Shown one piece after another: positions 30,742-39,325 of a stretch of 64,000 nucleotides of DNA. A program made the translations under genes and the position numbers. This stretch comes from Ramlibacter alkalitolerans (GTDB taxonomy: Bacteria; Pseudomonadota; Gammaproteobacteria; Burkholderiales; Burkholderiaceae_C), in the NCBI RefSeq assembly GCF_016722765.1, contig NZ_JAEQND010000001.1, forward strand, positions 517,501 through 581,500, in the 5' to 3' direction. Position 1 is the stretch's first letter. Each line of letters begins with the position of its first letter. The notes beneath the pieces were generated by a model. The model was not told the DNA's origin, did no database searches, and worked only from the letters and a program-made list of their open reading frames with translations.

Positions 30742-30993
30742 GAAGACGTGCGCCTGCGTCAAGTGCGTCCGGCTGCGCGTTTAGGTGATGTGACTAAGTT
30801 CGGCCCCTCGCCTGCGCGCGCGAAGCGCGAAGACGCATAGCGTACGAGGAGGCGCCATGCCACCGAGGTTACAAAGCGATGCCGCTGCCCGGCGAACGGC
30901 AGCGGCGGCGCGCGCCTCCGCCGTCCAGACGGTTGGAGCGTCCCGGGCCCGGTGCTAGCATCGTTCTCGAACAAGGGGTGGGGGGTGAACACC

Positions 30994-32058
30994 ATGCGTC
31001 CAGCCAACGGGCAGTCGATGACTGCGCCTTCGTCCCGCTGCCCGGTCGCCGACCAGGACGAAGCCGAGCCCGACTGGGCTGCGCTCGACCTGGTGGGCCG
31101 CTCTCCCTGCTTCCGTGATGCGCTCGCCTGCCTGCAGCAGTGGTCGCGCGTCGACGCCACCGTCCTGATCTGCGGCGAGACCGGCACCGGCAAGGAACTC
31201 GCCGCGCGCGCACTGCACTACCTGGGCGCGCGCAGCGGCGGCCCCTTCGTGCCGGTGAACTGCGGTGCGATCGCCGACAGCCTGCTCGAGGCCGAGCTGT
31301 TCGGCCACGTCAAGGGCGCCTTCACCGACGCCAAGCAGGACGCCCGCGGCATGATCTCCCTGGCCAGCGGCGGCACCCTGTTCCTCGACGAGGTGGATGC
31401 CCTCTCGCCGCGGGCGCAGGCGGCGCTGCTGCGCTTCGTGCAGGACCACAGCTACCGGCCGGTGGGCGGCGCCCGCTTCCAGCACGGCGACGTGCGGCTC
31501 GTCGCCGCCAGCAACGCCGACCTCGATGCGCTCAGCGGGCGCGGCGCGTTCCGCCACGATCTCCTGTACCGCCTCAACCTGCTGACCGTGGCCCTGCCCC
31601 CGCTGCGCCAGCGCGAAGGCGACGCCCTGCTGCTGGCGCAGGTCTTCGTGCAGCGCCTGTGCCGCACCTACGGCGTGCAGCGGCAGCTGGACGCGCCCAG
31701 CCGGGAGGCCCTGCAGCGGCCGCATCCCTGGCACGGCAACGTGCGCGAACTGGAGCACCTGGTGCACCGCTGCTTCCTGCGGGCCCGCGGCAATGCGATC
31801 GACCTCGGGCTGGCGCCCGGGCGCGCTGCCAACGCGCCCTTCCACACGCCTGCCGAGCCCACGACGGCGCTCGGCTTCGCGCAGGCCAAGGCGCAGGTGA
31901 TCGCGGAGTTCGAGCGGCGCTATCTCTACGAGCTGCTACAGCGGGCGCAGGGCAACCTGAGCCTCGCCGCCCGCCTCGCAGGCAAGGAGCGCAGCCGCTT
32001 CGGCAAGCTGGTGAAGAAGTACGGCCTGCAGCGCGACGCCGATCCGCCGCGCACCTGA
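30994..32058 (+). CDS. NtrC-class AAA+ transcriptional activator without receiver domain
   Basis: A 354-residue protein. A short N-terminal region without a recognisable sensor leads into a sigma-54-interaction AAA+ domain (about 35-265): Walker A GETGTGKE, ELFGHVKGAFTDA, Walker B GTLFLDEVDAL, and RHDLLYRLNLL sensor/arginine region. A Fis-type helix-turn-helix closes it (GNLSLAARLAGKERSRFGKL). The sigma-54 contact loop reads GAFTDA, not GAFTGA. It probably controls the eCIS operon that starts 194 bp downstream. The ATG at 30994 follows a GGGGTG stretch; GTG at 30952 or 30985 is possible. Confidence 0.85.
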   Translation: MRPANGQSMTAPSSRCPVADQDEAEPDWAALDLVGRSPCFRDALACLQQWSRVDATVLICGETGTGKELAARALHYLGARSGGPFVPVNCGAIADSLLEAELFGHVKGAFTDAKQDARGMISLASGGTLFLDEVDALSPRAQAALLRFVQDHSYRPVGGARFQHGDVRLVAASNADLDALSGRGAFRHDLLYRLNLLTVALPPLRQREGDALLLAQVFVQRLCRTYGVQRQLDAPSREALQRPHPWHGNVRELEHLVHRCFLRARGNAIDLGLAPGRAANAPFHTPAEPTTALGFAQAKAQVIAEFERRYLYELLQRAQGNLSLAARLAGKERSRFGKLVKKYGLQRDADPPRT

Positions 32059-32083
32059 CGCTCTCCTCCACTGAAGAAGCACG

Positions 32084-32104
32084 CGCGCCCTCCGGGGCGC
32101 GTTT
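32084..32104 (+). terminator. terminator-like hairpin after the AAA+ regulator
   Basis: CGCGCCC-TCCG-GGGCGCG forms a 7-bp perfect stem with a 4-base loop, followed by TTT. It begins 25 bp after the regulator stop and separates this gene from the eCIS operon, so the operon should have its own promoter in 32105-32251. I see no convincing -24/-12 sigma-54 element there. Confidence 0.55.
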
Positions 32105-32251
32105 GCATTCCTGCGCCTGCACCGTGGCGTGCGCGCCCTCCCCGCGGCGCCGGCGCCTTGGGCGCGCGCGCCCCAGTCCCTGCGCAAGTGGCTGATTCGC
32201 AAGGCCGTCGCCGACGCGCGCGCCGGGCCCGTGTCTTGCACTCGTGGTTCC

Positions 32252-32521
32252 ATGAAGCCGTCGCGTCCCACCTCCTCCGAGGTCGCGCGATGGATCGCAG
32301 GCCACTTCGCGGCGCATCCGCGGGCCGCCGACACGGCGCAGGGCATCCGGCGCTGGTGGCTGGTCCCCCGCCACGGCGAGGTGGAACTGGAATGCGTGCA
32401 GCAGGCCCTGGCCGAACTCGAAAAGGAAGGCGTGGTGAGCAGTCACAGCATCGGCGGCCAGGTGGTCTGGCGCCTCGCAGCGCAGGCCGGCCAGGGCGAC
32501 GGCTCCGGCGGGGAGGCCTGA
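32252..32521 (+). CDS. small winged-helix-like protein at the head of the eCIS operon
   Basis: An 89-residue protein. RAADTAQGIRRWWLVPRHGE and VQQALAELEKEGVVSSHSIG give the helix-turn-helix-then-wing pattern of a small winged helix. Its job is unknown; a regulator or an assembly protein are both possible. The ATG at 32252 is the most likely start since the residues before it are shadow sequence. It is 4 bp from the Afp16-like gene and so co-transcribed with the eCIS. Confidence 0.6.
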   Translation: MKPSRPTSSEVARWIAGHFAAHPRAADTAQGIRRWWLVPRHGEVELECVQQALAELEKEGVVSSHSIGGQVVWRLAAQAGQGDGSGGEA

Positions 32522-32525
32522 GCGC

Positions 32526-33125
32526 ATGGCGAACCTGCAGGCGATCCATTCCGTGGGCCACTCGCTGGTGACCTGGCTGCGCAACACCTATCCGGCACAG
32601 GCCGGCGGGCAGGCGATGCCGGACTGCGCGTTCGACCTGGTGTCCTCGGGCGAGATGGCCACGCCGGAGCCGGACGTCACGCGGCTGACGCTTTACCTGT
32701 ACCGCGTGACCGTCAACGAGCACCAGCGCCAGCAGCGGCCGGACCGCATGTCGCCCGAGCAACTGGCGCCGCTGGGCGTCGACCTGCACTTCCTGCTCAC
32801 CGCCTGGGGCAACACCGCGCAGGACGAACTGCTTCCGCTCACCTGGGCGATGCGGCAGCTCTATGAGCATCCCATCCTGGACACCTCGGCGCTCTCCCGC
32901 GAAGCGGGCTGGGCGCCGGACGAGGTGGTCCAGATCATCCCTTCCGAGCTGTCCACCGAGGACATGATGCGGATCTGGGATGCGCTGGAGCCCTCGTACC
33001 GGCTCTCGGTGTCGTACATCGCGCGCCGCGTGCGCCTCGACGCCGACGTGTTCACCGACGCCGCGCCGGTGGTGGCGACGCGCTTCGGTTACGGCAGCGC
33101 GGCGCCGGCGGAGGGCGTGCGATGA
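32526..33125 (+). CDS. DUF4255 / Pvc16-like tube-terminating cap protein of the eCIS
   Basis: A 199-residue protein of the DUF4255 (Pvc16_N) family. In Afp, PVC and related particles this protein forms the cap that ends the tube and sheath. Family features are the N-terminal AIHSVGHSLVTWLRNTY, LTLYLYRVTVNEHQRQQR, the LGVDLHFLLTAWG strand and SYRLSVSYIARRVRLD near the end. Its presence next to paired sheath and tube genes marks an eCIS and not a phage or a type VI system. It overlaps the next gene (ATGA). Confidence 0.92.
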   Translation: MANLQAIHSVGHSLVTWLRNTYPAQAGGQAMPDCAFDLVSSGEMATPEPDVTRLTLYLYRVTVNEHQRQQRPDRMSPEQLAPLGVDLHFLLTAWGNTAQDELLPLTWAMRQLYEHPILDTSALSREAGWAPDEVVQIIPSELSTEDMMRIWDALEPSYRLSVSYIARRVRLDADVFTDAAPVVATRFGYGSAAPAEGVR

Positions 33126-33934
33126 CGCTGCGCGTGCGCGAGCTCGAACGGCAGGAGCGGCGGGTGCTGGGCGCGCTGCGCTGCGTCGACGCCGCCACGC
33201 TGGCGACGATCGCCACGCCGCTGCGGGTGGAGATGGCCGGCGCGCGGGTGCAGCGCAATCGCAGCGGCCTGTACGTGATCGTGCAGGCCGATGCGCTGGC
33301 GGCGCACGAAGGCGCGTTCGACGCGCCGCCGGCGGAGCCCGCGCCGGGATCGATCACCGATCTCGAAGCGCGCATCGCCGATCCCGGCGGCACCTACCTG
33401 CCGCGGCGCATCGCGCTGGCCCTGCCGCGCGATCCGGATCCGGCCCACGCCGCCGCTTCCGGCTCGCTCTTTCGCGCGATCGAGGTGCCGCTCTATCCGG
33501 CCGCCATCGCGCCCACGGGGATCAACTGGGCGGTGCTGCGCGTGACGGTGCGCGAGCAGGCCAGCGGCGATGCGCTCGGCGGCGCGCTGCTGATCGCACG
33601 CAGCAACGGCACGGTGCTCGGGCGGGCCTTGAGCGACTGGCGCGGCGAGGCCTTGCTGGGCGTTGCCGGCGTGCCGGTCACCACCTGGTCCGACGACCCG
33701 GACGCGGTGGTCGTCACCGAGCTGCAGGCCCAGCTCGAAGCCGTGTTCGACCCGGCCGACGGCACCCGCACGCCCATCGACGATGTGCGCGCCGGCCGCT
33801 CGCCGGCCGTGCTGCCAGGGGTGGATCCCGACCGGCTCGAGGCACAGCGCGAGACGCTGCCGCGCGCCACCCTGGGCATCGCGCTGGCGGCCGCGCGCAC
33901 GCAGTCCCTTTCCCTTTCGCTCGCCCTGCCATGA
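33122..33934 (+). CDS. eCIS-associated protein of unknown function
   Basis: A 270-residue protein without a signal peptide or membrane segment. The sequence looks like a series of beta-rich domains: about 30-70 (ATPLRVEMAGARVQRNRSG), 95-150 (LPRRIALALPRDPDP) and 160-215, where INWAVLRVTVREQASGDALG and SDWRGEALLGVAGVP resemble a carboxypeptidase-regulatory-like/Ig fold. It overlaps the Afp16-like gene by 4 bp and precedes the sheath, a position often taken by unnamed proteins in this eCIS lineage. A role near the cap or sheath is a guess from position. Confidence 0.65.
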   Translation: MTLRVRELERQERRVLGALRCVDAATLATIATPLRVEMAGARVQRNRSGLYVIVQADALAAHEGAFDAPPAEPAPGSITDLEARIADPGGTYLPRRIALALPRDPDPAHAAASGSLFRAIEVPLYPAAIAPTGINWAVLRVTVREQASGDALGGALLIARSNGTVLGRALSDWRGEALLGVAGVPVTTWSDDPDAVVVTELQAQLEAVFDPADGTRTPIDDVRAGRSPAVLPGVDPDRLEAQRETLPRATLGIALAAARTQSLSLSLALP

Positions 33935-33990
33935 AGGCCCCGCGAGTGCTTCGCCACGGCGATTCCCCCTTCATGCAAAGGAGATAGGCC

Positions 33991-35775
33991 ATGCCCGAAT
34001 ACCTGGCACCCGGCGTGTACGTGGAAGAGACCAGCTTCCGCGCCAAGTCCATCGAGGGCGTGGGCACCAGCACCACCGCCTTCGTCGGCCCGACGCGGCG
34101 CGGCCCCGTCGGCGGCGTGCCCGAGATGGTGACCAGCCTGACCGACTTCGAGCACATCTACGGCAGCCTGGAGAACCTGGGCCTGGCCGACGTGACGGAT
34201 GCGCGCCGGCGCCTGAACTTCGTGGCCCATGCCGTGCGGGCGTACTTCGACAACGGCGGCTCGCGCCTGTACGTGATGCGCACCGTCAATGGCGCCGCCA
34301 CCGCCGCGGGTCGGCTGCGCACCGGCGGCGCCGACGGCGAGCTCGCGTTCCTGCGCGCCCGCTTCCCCGGCGCGGCGTACAACGGCCGCGTGCGCTTGCG
34401 CGAATCGCGCCGTCCGGCCACGGTGCGCACGCTGGGCACCGCGCCCGCTGGCAGTGTGCTGTCGCTCATGAACGGCAACACCGAGACGCTCTACACCGGC
34501 AGCGGCACGACTTGGGCCGACTCCGGCGGCACCGCGCTGTCCTTCGCCAACCTGGACCCGGAGGACCTGCCCGCCAACGCCGACAGCGGCAACATCGTCA
34601 CGCTCGCCGTCGATGTCGATGCCGACGGCACGGTGCAGACCTGGGAAGACCTCGGCCTCGTGCGCACGCACCCGCGCTGGATAGCCACCGTCCTGGCGCA
34701 GAACCCGCAGAGCCGCGCCGAGGCGCTCGCCAACCTGGTGTGGGCCGACATCGGGGCCGACATCGACGCCTTCGAGCTGCTCGCCGCCGTGCGCGCCCTG
34801 CCCGCCGTGCCCAACGACGCGGACGGCCGCCGCGAACTGCTGCTCGGAAGCGGCGAAGGCAGCGTCGCCGGCACCGACGGCAGCGCGCCCACGCTGGGCG
34901 CCGAGACCACGGCCGGCAGCTACGCCGAAGCCCTGGCGGTGCTCACCGGCATCGAGGACGTCTCCATCGTGGCTGCACCGGGCAGCAGCGCCTACGCCGA
35001 CGGCGCCGCCATTGCCGGCGCCCTGATCGGCCACGCGGAGCGGCGCCGCGCCTACCGCATCGCCGTCCTCGACTGCGCGCCCGCGCAGACGCCGGGCGAC
35101 ATGCGCACCTTCCGCGGCCGCTTCGATTCGAAATACGCGGCGCTCTACTACCCGTGGGTGATGGTCAGCAACCCGCTCGCACGGCCGGGCCGCGAAGACA
35201 TCCCGCGCGAGATCGCGCTGCCGCCCTCCGGCTTCGTCACCGGCATCTACGCACGCAACGACATCCAGCGCGGCGTCTACAAGGCACCGGCCAACGAGGT
35301 CGTCACCGGCGCGCTGCGCTTCGAGATCGACGTCAACTTCGCGCAGCAGGAGCTGCTCAATCCCCTGGGCGTGAACTGCCTGCGCTACCTGAGCGGCCGC
35401 GGCTACCGCGTATGGGGCGCGCGGCTGGCCTCCAGCGACCCGGAATGGAAATACGTCTCCGACCGGCGCTACTTCAACTACCTCGAGGCCTCGATCGACC
35501 GCGGCACCCAGTGGGCGGTGTTCGAGCCCAATGGCGAGCGCCTGTGGGCCAACGTGCGCCAGACCATCGCGGACTTCCTCTACAACGAGTGGCGCAACGG
35601 CGCGCTGCTCGGCACCACCGTGGACCAGGCTTTCTTCGTGCGCTGCGACCGCAGCACCATGACGCAGAACGACCTGGACAACGGCCGCCTCGTCTGCCTG
35701 ATCGGCGTGGCGATCATCAAGCCGGCCGAATTCGTGATCTTCCGCATCGGCCAGAAGACGGCCGACGCCGCGTAA
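33991..35775 (+). CDS. eCIS contractile sheath protein 1
   Basis: A 594-residue phage-tail-sheath family protein. It has the standard N-terminal YLAPGVYVEETSF, then VGTSTTAFVGPTRRGP, NGGSRLYVMRTV, and the C-terminal domain FEPNGERLWANVRQTIADFL...FFVRCDRSTMTQNDLDNGRL that forms the inter-subunit mesh. The middle (about residues 100-330) holds a surface insertion. It wraps the tube and contracts to drive it through a target membrane. A strong AAAGGAG site before the ATG suits a protein needed in many copies. Confidence 0.97.
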   Translation: MPEYLAPGVYVEETSFRAKSIEGVGTSTTAFVGPTRRGPVGGVPEMVTSLTDFEHIYGSLENLGLADVTDARRRLNFVAHAVRAYFDNGGSRLYVMRTVNGAATAAGRLRTGGADGELAFLRARFPGAAYNGRVRLRESRRPATVRTLGTAPAGSVLSLMNGNTETLYTGSGTTWADSGGTALSFANLDPEDLPANADSGNIVTLAVDVDADGTVQTWEDLGLVRTHPRWIATVLAQNPQSRAEALANLVWADIGADIDAFELLAAVRALPAVPNDADGRRELLLGSGEGSVAGTDGSAPTLGAETTAGSYAEALAVLTGIEDVSIVAAPGSSAYADGAAIAGALIGHAERRRAYRIAVLDCAPAQTPGDMRTFRGRFDSKYAALYYPWVMVSNPLARPGREDIPREIALPPSGFVTGIYARNDIQRGVYKAPANEVVTGALRFEIDVNFAQQELLNPLGVNCLRYLSGRGYRVWGARLASSDPEWKYVSDRRYFNYLEASIDRGTQWAVFEPNGERLWANVRQTIADFLYNEWRNGALLGTTVDQAFFVRCDRSTMTQNDLDNGRLVCLIGVAIIKPAEFVIFRIGQKTADAA

Positions 35776-35787
35776 GGAGCAGCCGCC

Positions 35788-36231
35788 ATGGCCACCCGCA
35801 CCACCCCCTACGGCGCCTTCAACTTCGTCGTCAACTTCGACGGCGGCGAGGCCTTCGGCGGCTTCTCCGACGTCTCGGGCATAGGCACCGAGGCCACGAT
35901 CGCCGAATACCGCTTCGGCAACGACAAGGAGAACCACGTGCGCAAGGTCGCCGGCGTGCACAAGGTCACCGACGTCACGCTCAAGCGCGGCATCCTTAAC
36001 TCGAAGACCCTGTTCGACTGGATCGCGGCCACGCGCACCAAGGGGCCGGAGGCGCAGAAGAGCGTGACCATCACGCTGCTGGACGAGGCGCAGAAGCCGG
36101 TGCAGACCTGGGTGCTGCGCGGCGTGGTCCCCATGAAGTACACCGGCCCGACGCTGGCGGGCAAGGGCGGCGGCGACGTCGCCATGGAGGAAGTGGTGCT
36201 CTCGGCCGAAGCGCTGGAACTGGCGACCTGA
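35788..36231 (+). CDS. eCIS inner tube protein 1
   Basis: A 147-residue phage tail tube (T4 gp19-like/Afp1-like) protein. Typical segments: PYGAFNFVVNFDGGEAFGGF, SDVSGIGTEATIAEYRFGND, VTLKRGI, and KYTGPTLAGKGGGDVAMEEV. It stacks as hexameric rings inside the sheath and forms the channel for cargo. AAGGAG ribosome site; 12 bp after sheath 1. Confidence 0.96.
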   Translation: MATRTTPYGAFNFVVNFDGGEAFGGFSDVSGIGTEATIAEYRFGNDKENHVRKVAGVHKVTDVTLKRGILNSKTLFDWIAATRTKGPEAQKSVTITLLDEAQKPVQTWVLRGVVPMKYTGPTLAGKGGGDVAMEEVVLSAEALELAT

Positions 36232-36253
36232 GAAGCCGCGCGGAGCGCCTTCC

Positions 36254-37831
36254 ATGAGCCTCGTGTTCGAACCCGCGGTCACATCCGCTCCAGCGGACCT
36301 GCAGCGCACCGACGTCGCCTGCTTCGTGGGCTTCGTCGGCCGCCGCCCGGGCCGGCCGCTGCCGCCGGCCCTGCTGGCGCAGCTGGAGGCGGCCGGGTGG
36401 GTGAACGGGCCGTGGCGGCGCCCGGCCGCGCAGATCGAGAGTCTGCTGAACGTGCCGCTGGCCCTCGACAGCTGGCACCTGTTCGACCGCTACTACGACT
36501 GGGACCGGCGGCCGCTCGATGCCGCCCGGCGGCGCTTCTGCGCGAGCTACCTCGGTGCCGCCGTTCGCAGCTTCTTCGCCCGCGGCGGCCGCAAGGCGAT
36601 CATCGTGCGCGTCGGCGATCCTTGGCCCTACCTGGAAGCGAGCGCGCAGCGCGTGCGCCGGCGGCCGCAGCGGCTGGACCTGCTGCTGCCGCACGACCGC
36701 AGCTTCGAGCCGCACGACCCGTCCACCTGGCAGGGCCTGCACCACCTGCACGGCCTGCCGGACGACAGCCTGCTGCTCCTGCCCGACCTGGTCGATGCCT
36801 GCGCGCCGCTGCCGCCCCCGCCCGAGCCGCTGCCGCGCCTCGCGCCGGTACCGGAAGGCTTCGCCCCCTGCGACGTCGAAGCGCCGCCGGCGCAGGACAC
36901 CCCGCTGCACCGCATCGCCGCGCCGCGCCTGCACCACACCGGCTACCGCCGCTGGTGGGCCGCGCTCCGGGCGGCGCGCGACTTCCTCGCGGCGCAGCAG
37001 CGCGCCACGATGCTGGTCGCAGCGCTGCCGCTGCCGCTGAACACCACGCATGGCCCTGCCAAGGTGCACGCGCAGGCCGAGTTGCTTGCGTACCTGCAGC
37101 AGGTAGGCGTGCTGCGCAGCGCCGTGGCGGAAGACACGCGCCAGGGCCGGCCGGCCGAGGCCTTGCTGCAGTTCGCCTGGCCGTGGCTGCGCACCCGCGC
37201 CGCCGAGGGCGACCTGCCCGAAGGACTGGAGCCGGCCGAAGGCGTGCTGGCCGGCCTGATCGCCAACGGCGCGCTGACGCAAGGCACGTTCCGCTCCGCC
37301 GCCGGCGACCGTTCGATTCCGCTGCTGCGCGACGTCGGCGGCGCCGAGCCCGTGCCGTCCTGGGGCCTGGGCGACGAGAGCCCCGCCGGCCGGCTCGCGC
37401 GCCGCGTCTGCCTGTTCACCCCCGGCCCCGGCGGCTGGACCCTGCAGTCGGACGTCACCACCTCCGCGCAGGAACCCTGGCGCTTCGGCGGCGCCAGCCG
37501 GCTGATCGCCGCCATCCTGCGTGCGGCCCGCACGGCCGGAGACGCGGCGGTGTTCGAGCCGAACGGCGAGCGCTTGTGGGCGCGCCTGCGCGGCACGATC
37601 GAGGACCTGCTGGAAGGCTTCTGGCGCGAAGGCGCGTTCGGCGGCAACAGCATGGCCGAAGCGTTCAGCGTCCGCTGCGACCGCACGACGATGACGCAGA
37701 ACGACCTCGATGCCGGCCGGCTCGTGGTGGTCGTGCAGGTGCGGCCCGCGATGGCCATCGAACGCATCACGGTCGTCCTCAAGCTGGCGCACGCCGCCAG
37801 TGTCGGGACGCCCGTTGCGGAGGCCGCATGA
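36254..37831 (+). CDS. eCIS contractile sheath protein 2 (divergent N-terminal half)
   Basis: A 525-residue sheath paralogue. The C-terminal domain is clearly shared with sheath 1 (FEPNGERLWARLRGTIEDLL, SVRCDRTTMTQNDLDAGRLV). The N-terminal half instead starts TDVACFVGFVGRRPGR, lacks the APGVYVEE strand-exchange arm of sheath 1, and contains a proline-rich segment (PPPPEPLPRLAPVPEG near residue 200). This matches the minor sheath (Afp4-like) expected at the baseplate end. Its position between two tube genes mirrors known eCIS operons. Confidence 0.92.
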   Translation: MSLVFEPAVTSAPADLQRTDVACFVGFVGRRPGRPLPPALLAQLEAAGWVNGPWRRPAAQIESLLNVPLALDSWHLFDRYYDWDRRPLDAARRRFCASYLGAAVRSFFARGGRKAIIVRVGDPWPYLEASAQRVRRRPQRLDLLLPHDRSFEPHDPSTWQGLHHLHGLPDDSLLLLPDLVDACAPLPPPPEPLPRLAPVPEGFAPCDVEAPPAQDTPLHRIAAPRLHHTGYRRWWAALRAARDFLAAQQRATMLVAALPLPLNTTHGPAKVHAQAELLAYLQQVGVLRSAVAEDTRQGRPAEALLQFAWPWLRTRAAEGDLPEGLEPAEGVLAGLIANGALTQGTFRSAAGDRSIPLLRDVGGAEPVPSWGLGDESPAGRLARRVCLFTPGPGGWTLQSDVTTSAQEPWRFGGASRLIAAILRAARTAGDAAVFEPNGERLWARLRGTIEDLLEGFWREGAFGGNSMAEAFSVRCDRTTMTQNDLDAGRLVVVVQVRPAMAIERITVVLKLAHAASVGTPVAEAA

Positions 37832-38298
37832 GCGACGGCTCCCTTCCGATGCATGTCTTCCGCTTCGAGGTGAGCTTCAAGCGCGTGGGCGGCGGCAGCG
37901 GCGCCGTGGACGTGTGCAGCGGCTCGTTCTCGGAATGCAGCGGCCTGGAGGCCACCATGGAGCCCAAGGTGATCAAGGCCGGCGGCGCCAACTACGGCGC
38001 CACCCAGCGGCCGGGCCAGGTGAGCTTCGCCACCGTGGTCCTCAAGCGCGGCATGACGCGCACGCGCGACCTGTTCCGCTGGTTCCAGATGGTGGCCGGC
38101 GGCGCCTACGCGTACCGGCTCGCCGCGGAGATCGCGGTGCAGGACGGGCAGGGCCGCACGGTGCTCACCTGGGGGCTGGACCGCTGCCTGCCGGTGAAGT
38201 TCAAGGCGGCCGACCTCAACGCCAAGGGCGCCGAGATCGGCATCGAGGAACTGCACCTGGCGCACGAAGGCCTGCGCCTGCTCGATGGAGGCGCGTGA
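37828..38298 (+). CDS. eCIS inner tube protein 2 (baseplate-proximal)
   Basis: A 156-residue tail-tube family protein, paralogue of tube 1, with HVFRFEVSFKRVGGGSGAV, FSECSGLEATMEPKVIKAGG, VVLKRGMTRTRDLFRWF and CLPVKFKAADLNAKGAEIGI. In Afp/PVC, Afp5-like proteins of this kind join the tube to the spike hub. Starts within the sheath-2 stop (ATGA) and overlaps the next ATG by one base. Confidence 0.94.
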   Translation: MSDGSLPMHVFRFEVSFKRVGGGSGAVDVCSGSFSECSGLEATMEPKVIKAGGANYGATQRPGQVSFATVVLKRGMTRTRDLFRWFQMVAGGAYAYRLAAEIAVQDGQGRTVLTWGLDRCLPVKFKAADLNAKGAEIGIEELHLAHEGLRLLDGGA

Positions 38299-39323
38299 TG
38301 GCCTGGCTGCCCGACGCACCCACGGTGGCCTCGGCCACCTTCAAGGTCCTCGAAGGCACCGGTGCCGGCCGGCCGCCGTTCGACGTGCAGTTCAATCCGG
38401 CCTCGCTCGAATACACGATCACCAACGAGTTCGACGACCGCAACGGCAACAACGGCGCGCGCCAGTTCGTCAAGAAGAGCAGTGCCAAGCTGACCATGAC
38501 GCTGGTGTTCGACACCACCGAAACCGGCGCCTCGGTGCGCGACGTCACGGCCAACATCGCCGGCCTGCTCGAGCCCGCGAAGGATGGTTCCAAGAAGTTC
38601 GCGCCCAAGGTCGAATTCGGTTGGGGCAGCTACAGCTTCAAGGGCGTGGTGGAGCAGTTCAAGGAGACGCTGGACTTCTTCTCCGCCACCGGCGTGCCGC
38701 TGCGCTCCAGCATCAACCTCACCCTGGGCAGCCAGGACGTGGAGTTCCAGAGCAACCGCAACCCGGCCCCGGCGGTGGACCGCAGCGCGCAGCCCGAGCC
38801 GGTCGCGGCGCCGCCGGGCCGCGGCGCCGCTGACGTGGCCAGCGCGCTGGGCGATCCGCGCGCGGCCCGCGCGATCGCAGGGGCCAATGGCGCCGGGAGC
38901 CTGCGCTTCGGCGCCGGCGCGGGGCTGTCGGTCGGCGGGGAGATCAGCCTCGCAGCGGCGGCCGATTTCTCGGCCGGTGCCGGCGCCGGCCTGTCGATCG
39001 GCGGCGGGGCGGGCGTGTCGCTCGGGGGCGGTGCCGGACTCTCGATCGGTGGCGGCGCGGGTGTGTCGCTCGCGGCCGGCGCTGGCATCGGCGCGGCGCT
39101 CACTGCCACCGCGGGTGCCCCTTTCGCCAGCCTGCGGGTGAGCCCCCCGAGCGTCGGTGTCAACGTCGCCGATGCGCGTGCGGTGCTGCTGCCGCCATCG
39201 CCGGTCTCGGGTGCCGCGTCGTTCGGGCCGGGCGGCCGCGCCGTGGTCACCGCGGGCGGCAGCCTGAGCGCCGACGTCGGCGCCGGCGCCGACCTGCATG
39301 CCCGCCTGGGCTTCGGGAGCTGA
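38298..39323 (+). CDS. Afp7-like CIS tube/LysM-family baseplate protein with glycine-rich tail
   Basis: A 341-residue protein. Residues 1-160 match the CIS-tube-associated (Afp7/gp53-like) family: PFDVQFNPASLEYTITNEFD, KLTMTLVFDTTETG and FKGVVEQFKETLDFFSATGV. Members normally end in a LysM domain; here it is replaced by a low-complexity tail (about 195-341) of repeated GAGAGLSIGGGAGVSLGGG-type units. The tail could form a flexible or beta-structured surface. Otherwise expected at the tube-baseplate joint. Confidence 0.88.
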   Translation: MAWLPDAPTVASATFKVLEGTGAGRPPFDVQFNPASLEYTITNEFDDRNGNNGARQFVKKSSAKLTMTLVFDTTETGASVRDVTANIAGLLEPAKDGSKKFAPKVEFGWGSYSFKGVVEQFKETLDFFSATGVPLRSSINLTLGSQDVEFQSNRNPAPAVDRSAQPEPVAAPPGRGAADVASALGDPRAARAIAGANGAGSLRFGAGAGLSVGGEISLAAAADFSAGAGAGLSIGGGAGVSLGGGAGLSIGGGAGVSLAAGAGIGAALTATAGAPFASLRVSPPSVGVNVADARAVLLPPSPVSGAASFGPGGRAVVTAGGSLSADVGAGADLHARLGFGS

Positions 39324-39325
39324 AC

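Noticed and set aside
30881-30906. Intrinsic terminator after the wall hydrolase gene
   Set aside because: A 9-bp stem is present but no T-run follows, and it lies about 140 bp after the stop and inside a possible leader frame.
32105-32251. Sigma-54 promoter (TGGC...GC) in front of the eCIS operon
   Set aside because: The best match, around GTGGCTGATTCGCAAG, has only 7 bases between GG and GC instead of 10.
33931-33987. 18-codon frame between the unknown protein and the sheath
   Set aside because: It has no ribosome site of its own and covers the strong sheath ribosome site; it is most likely untranslated spacer.
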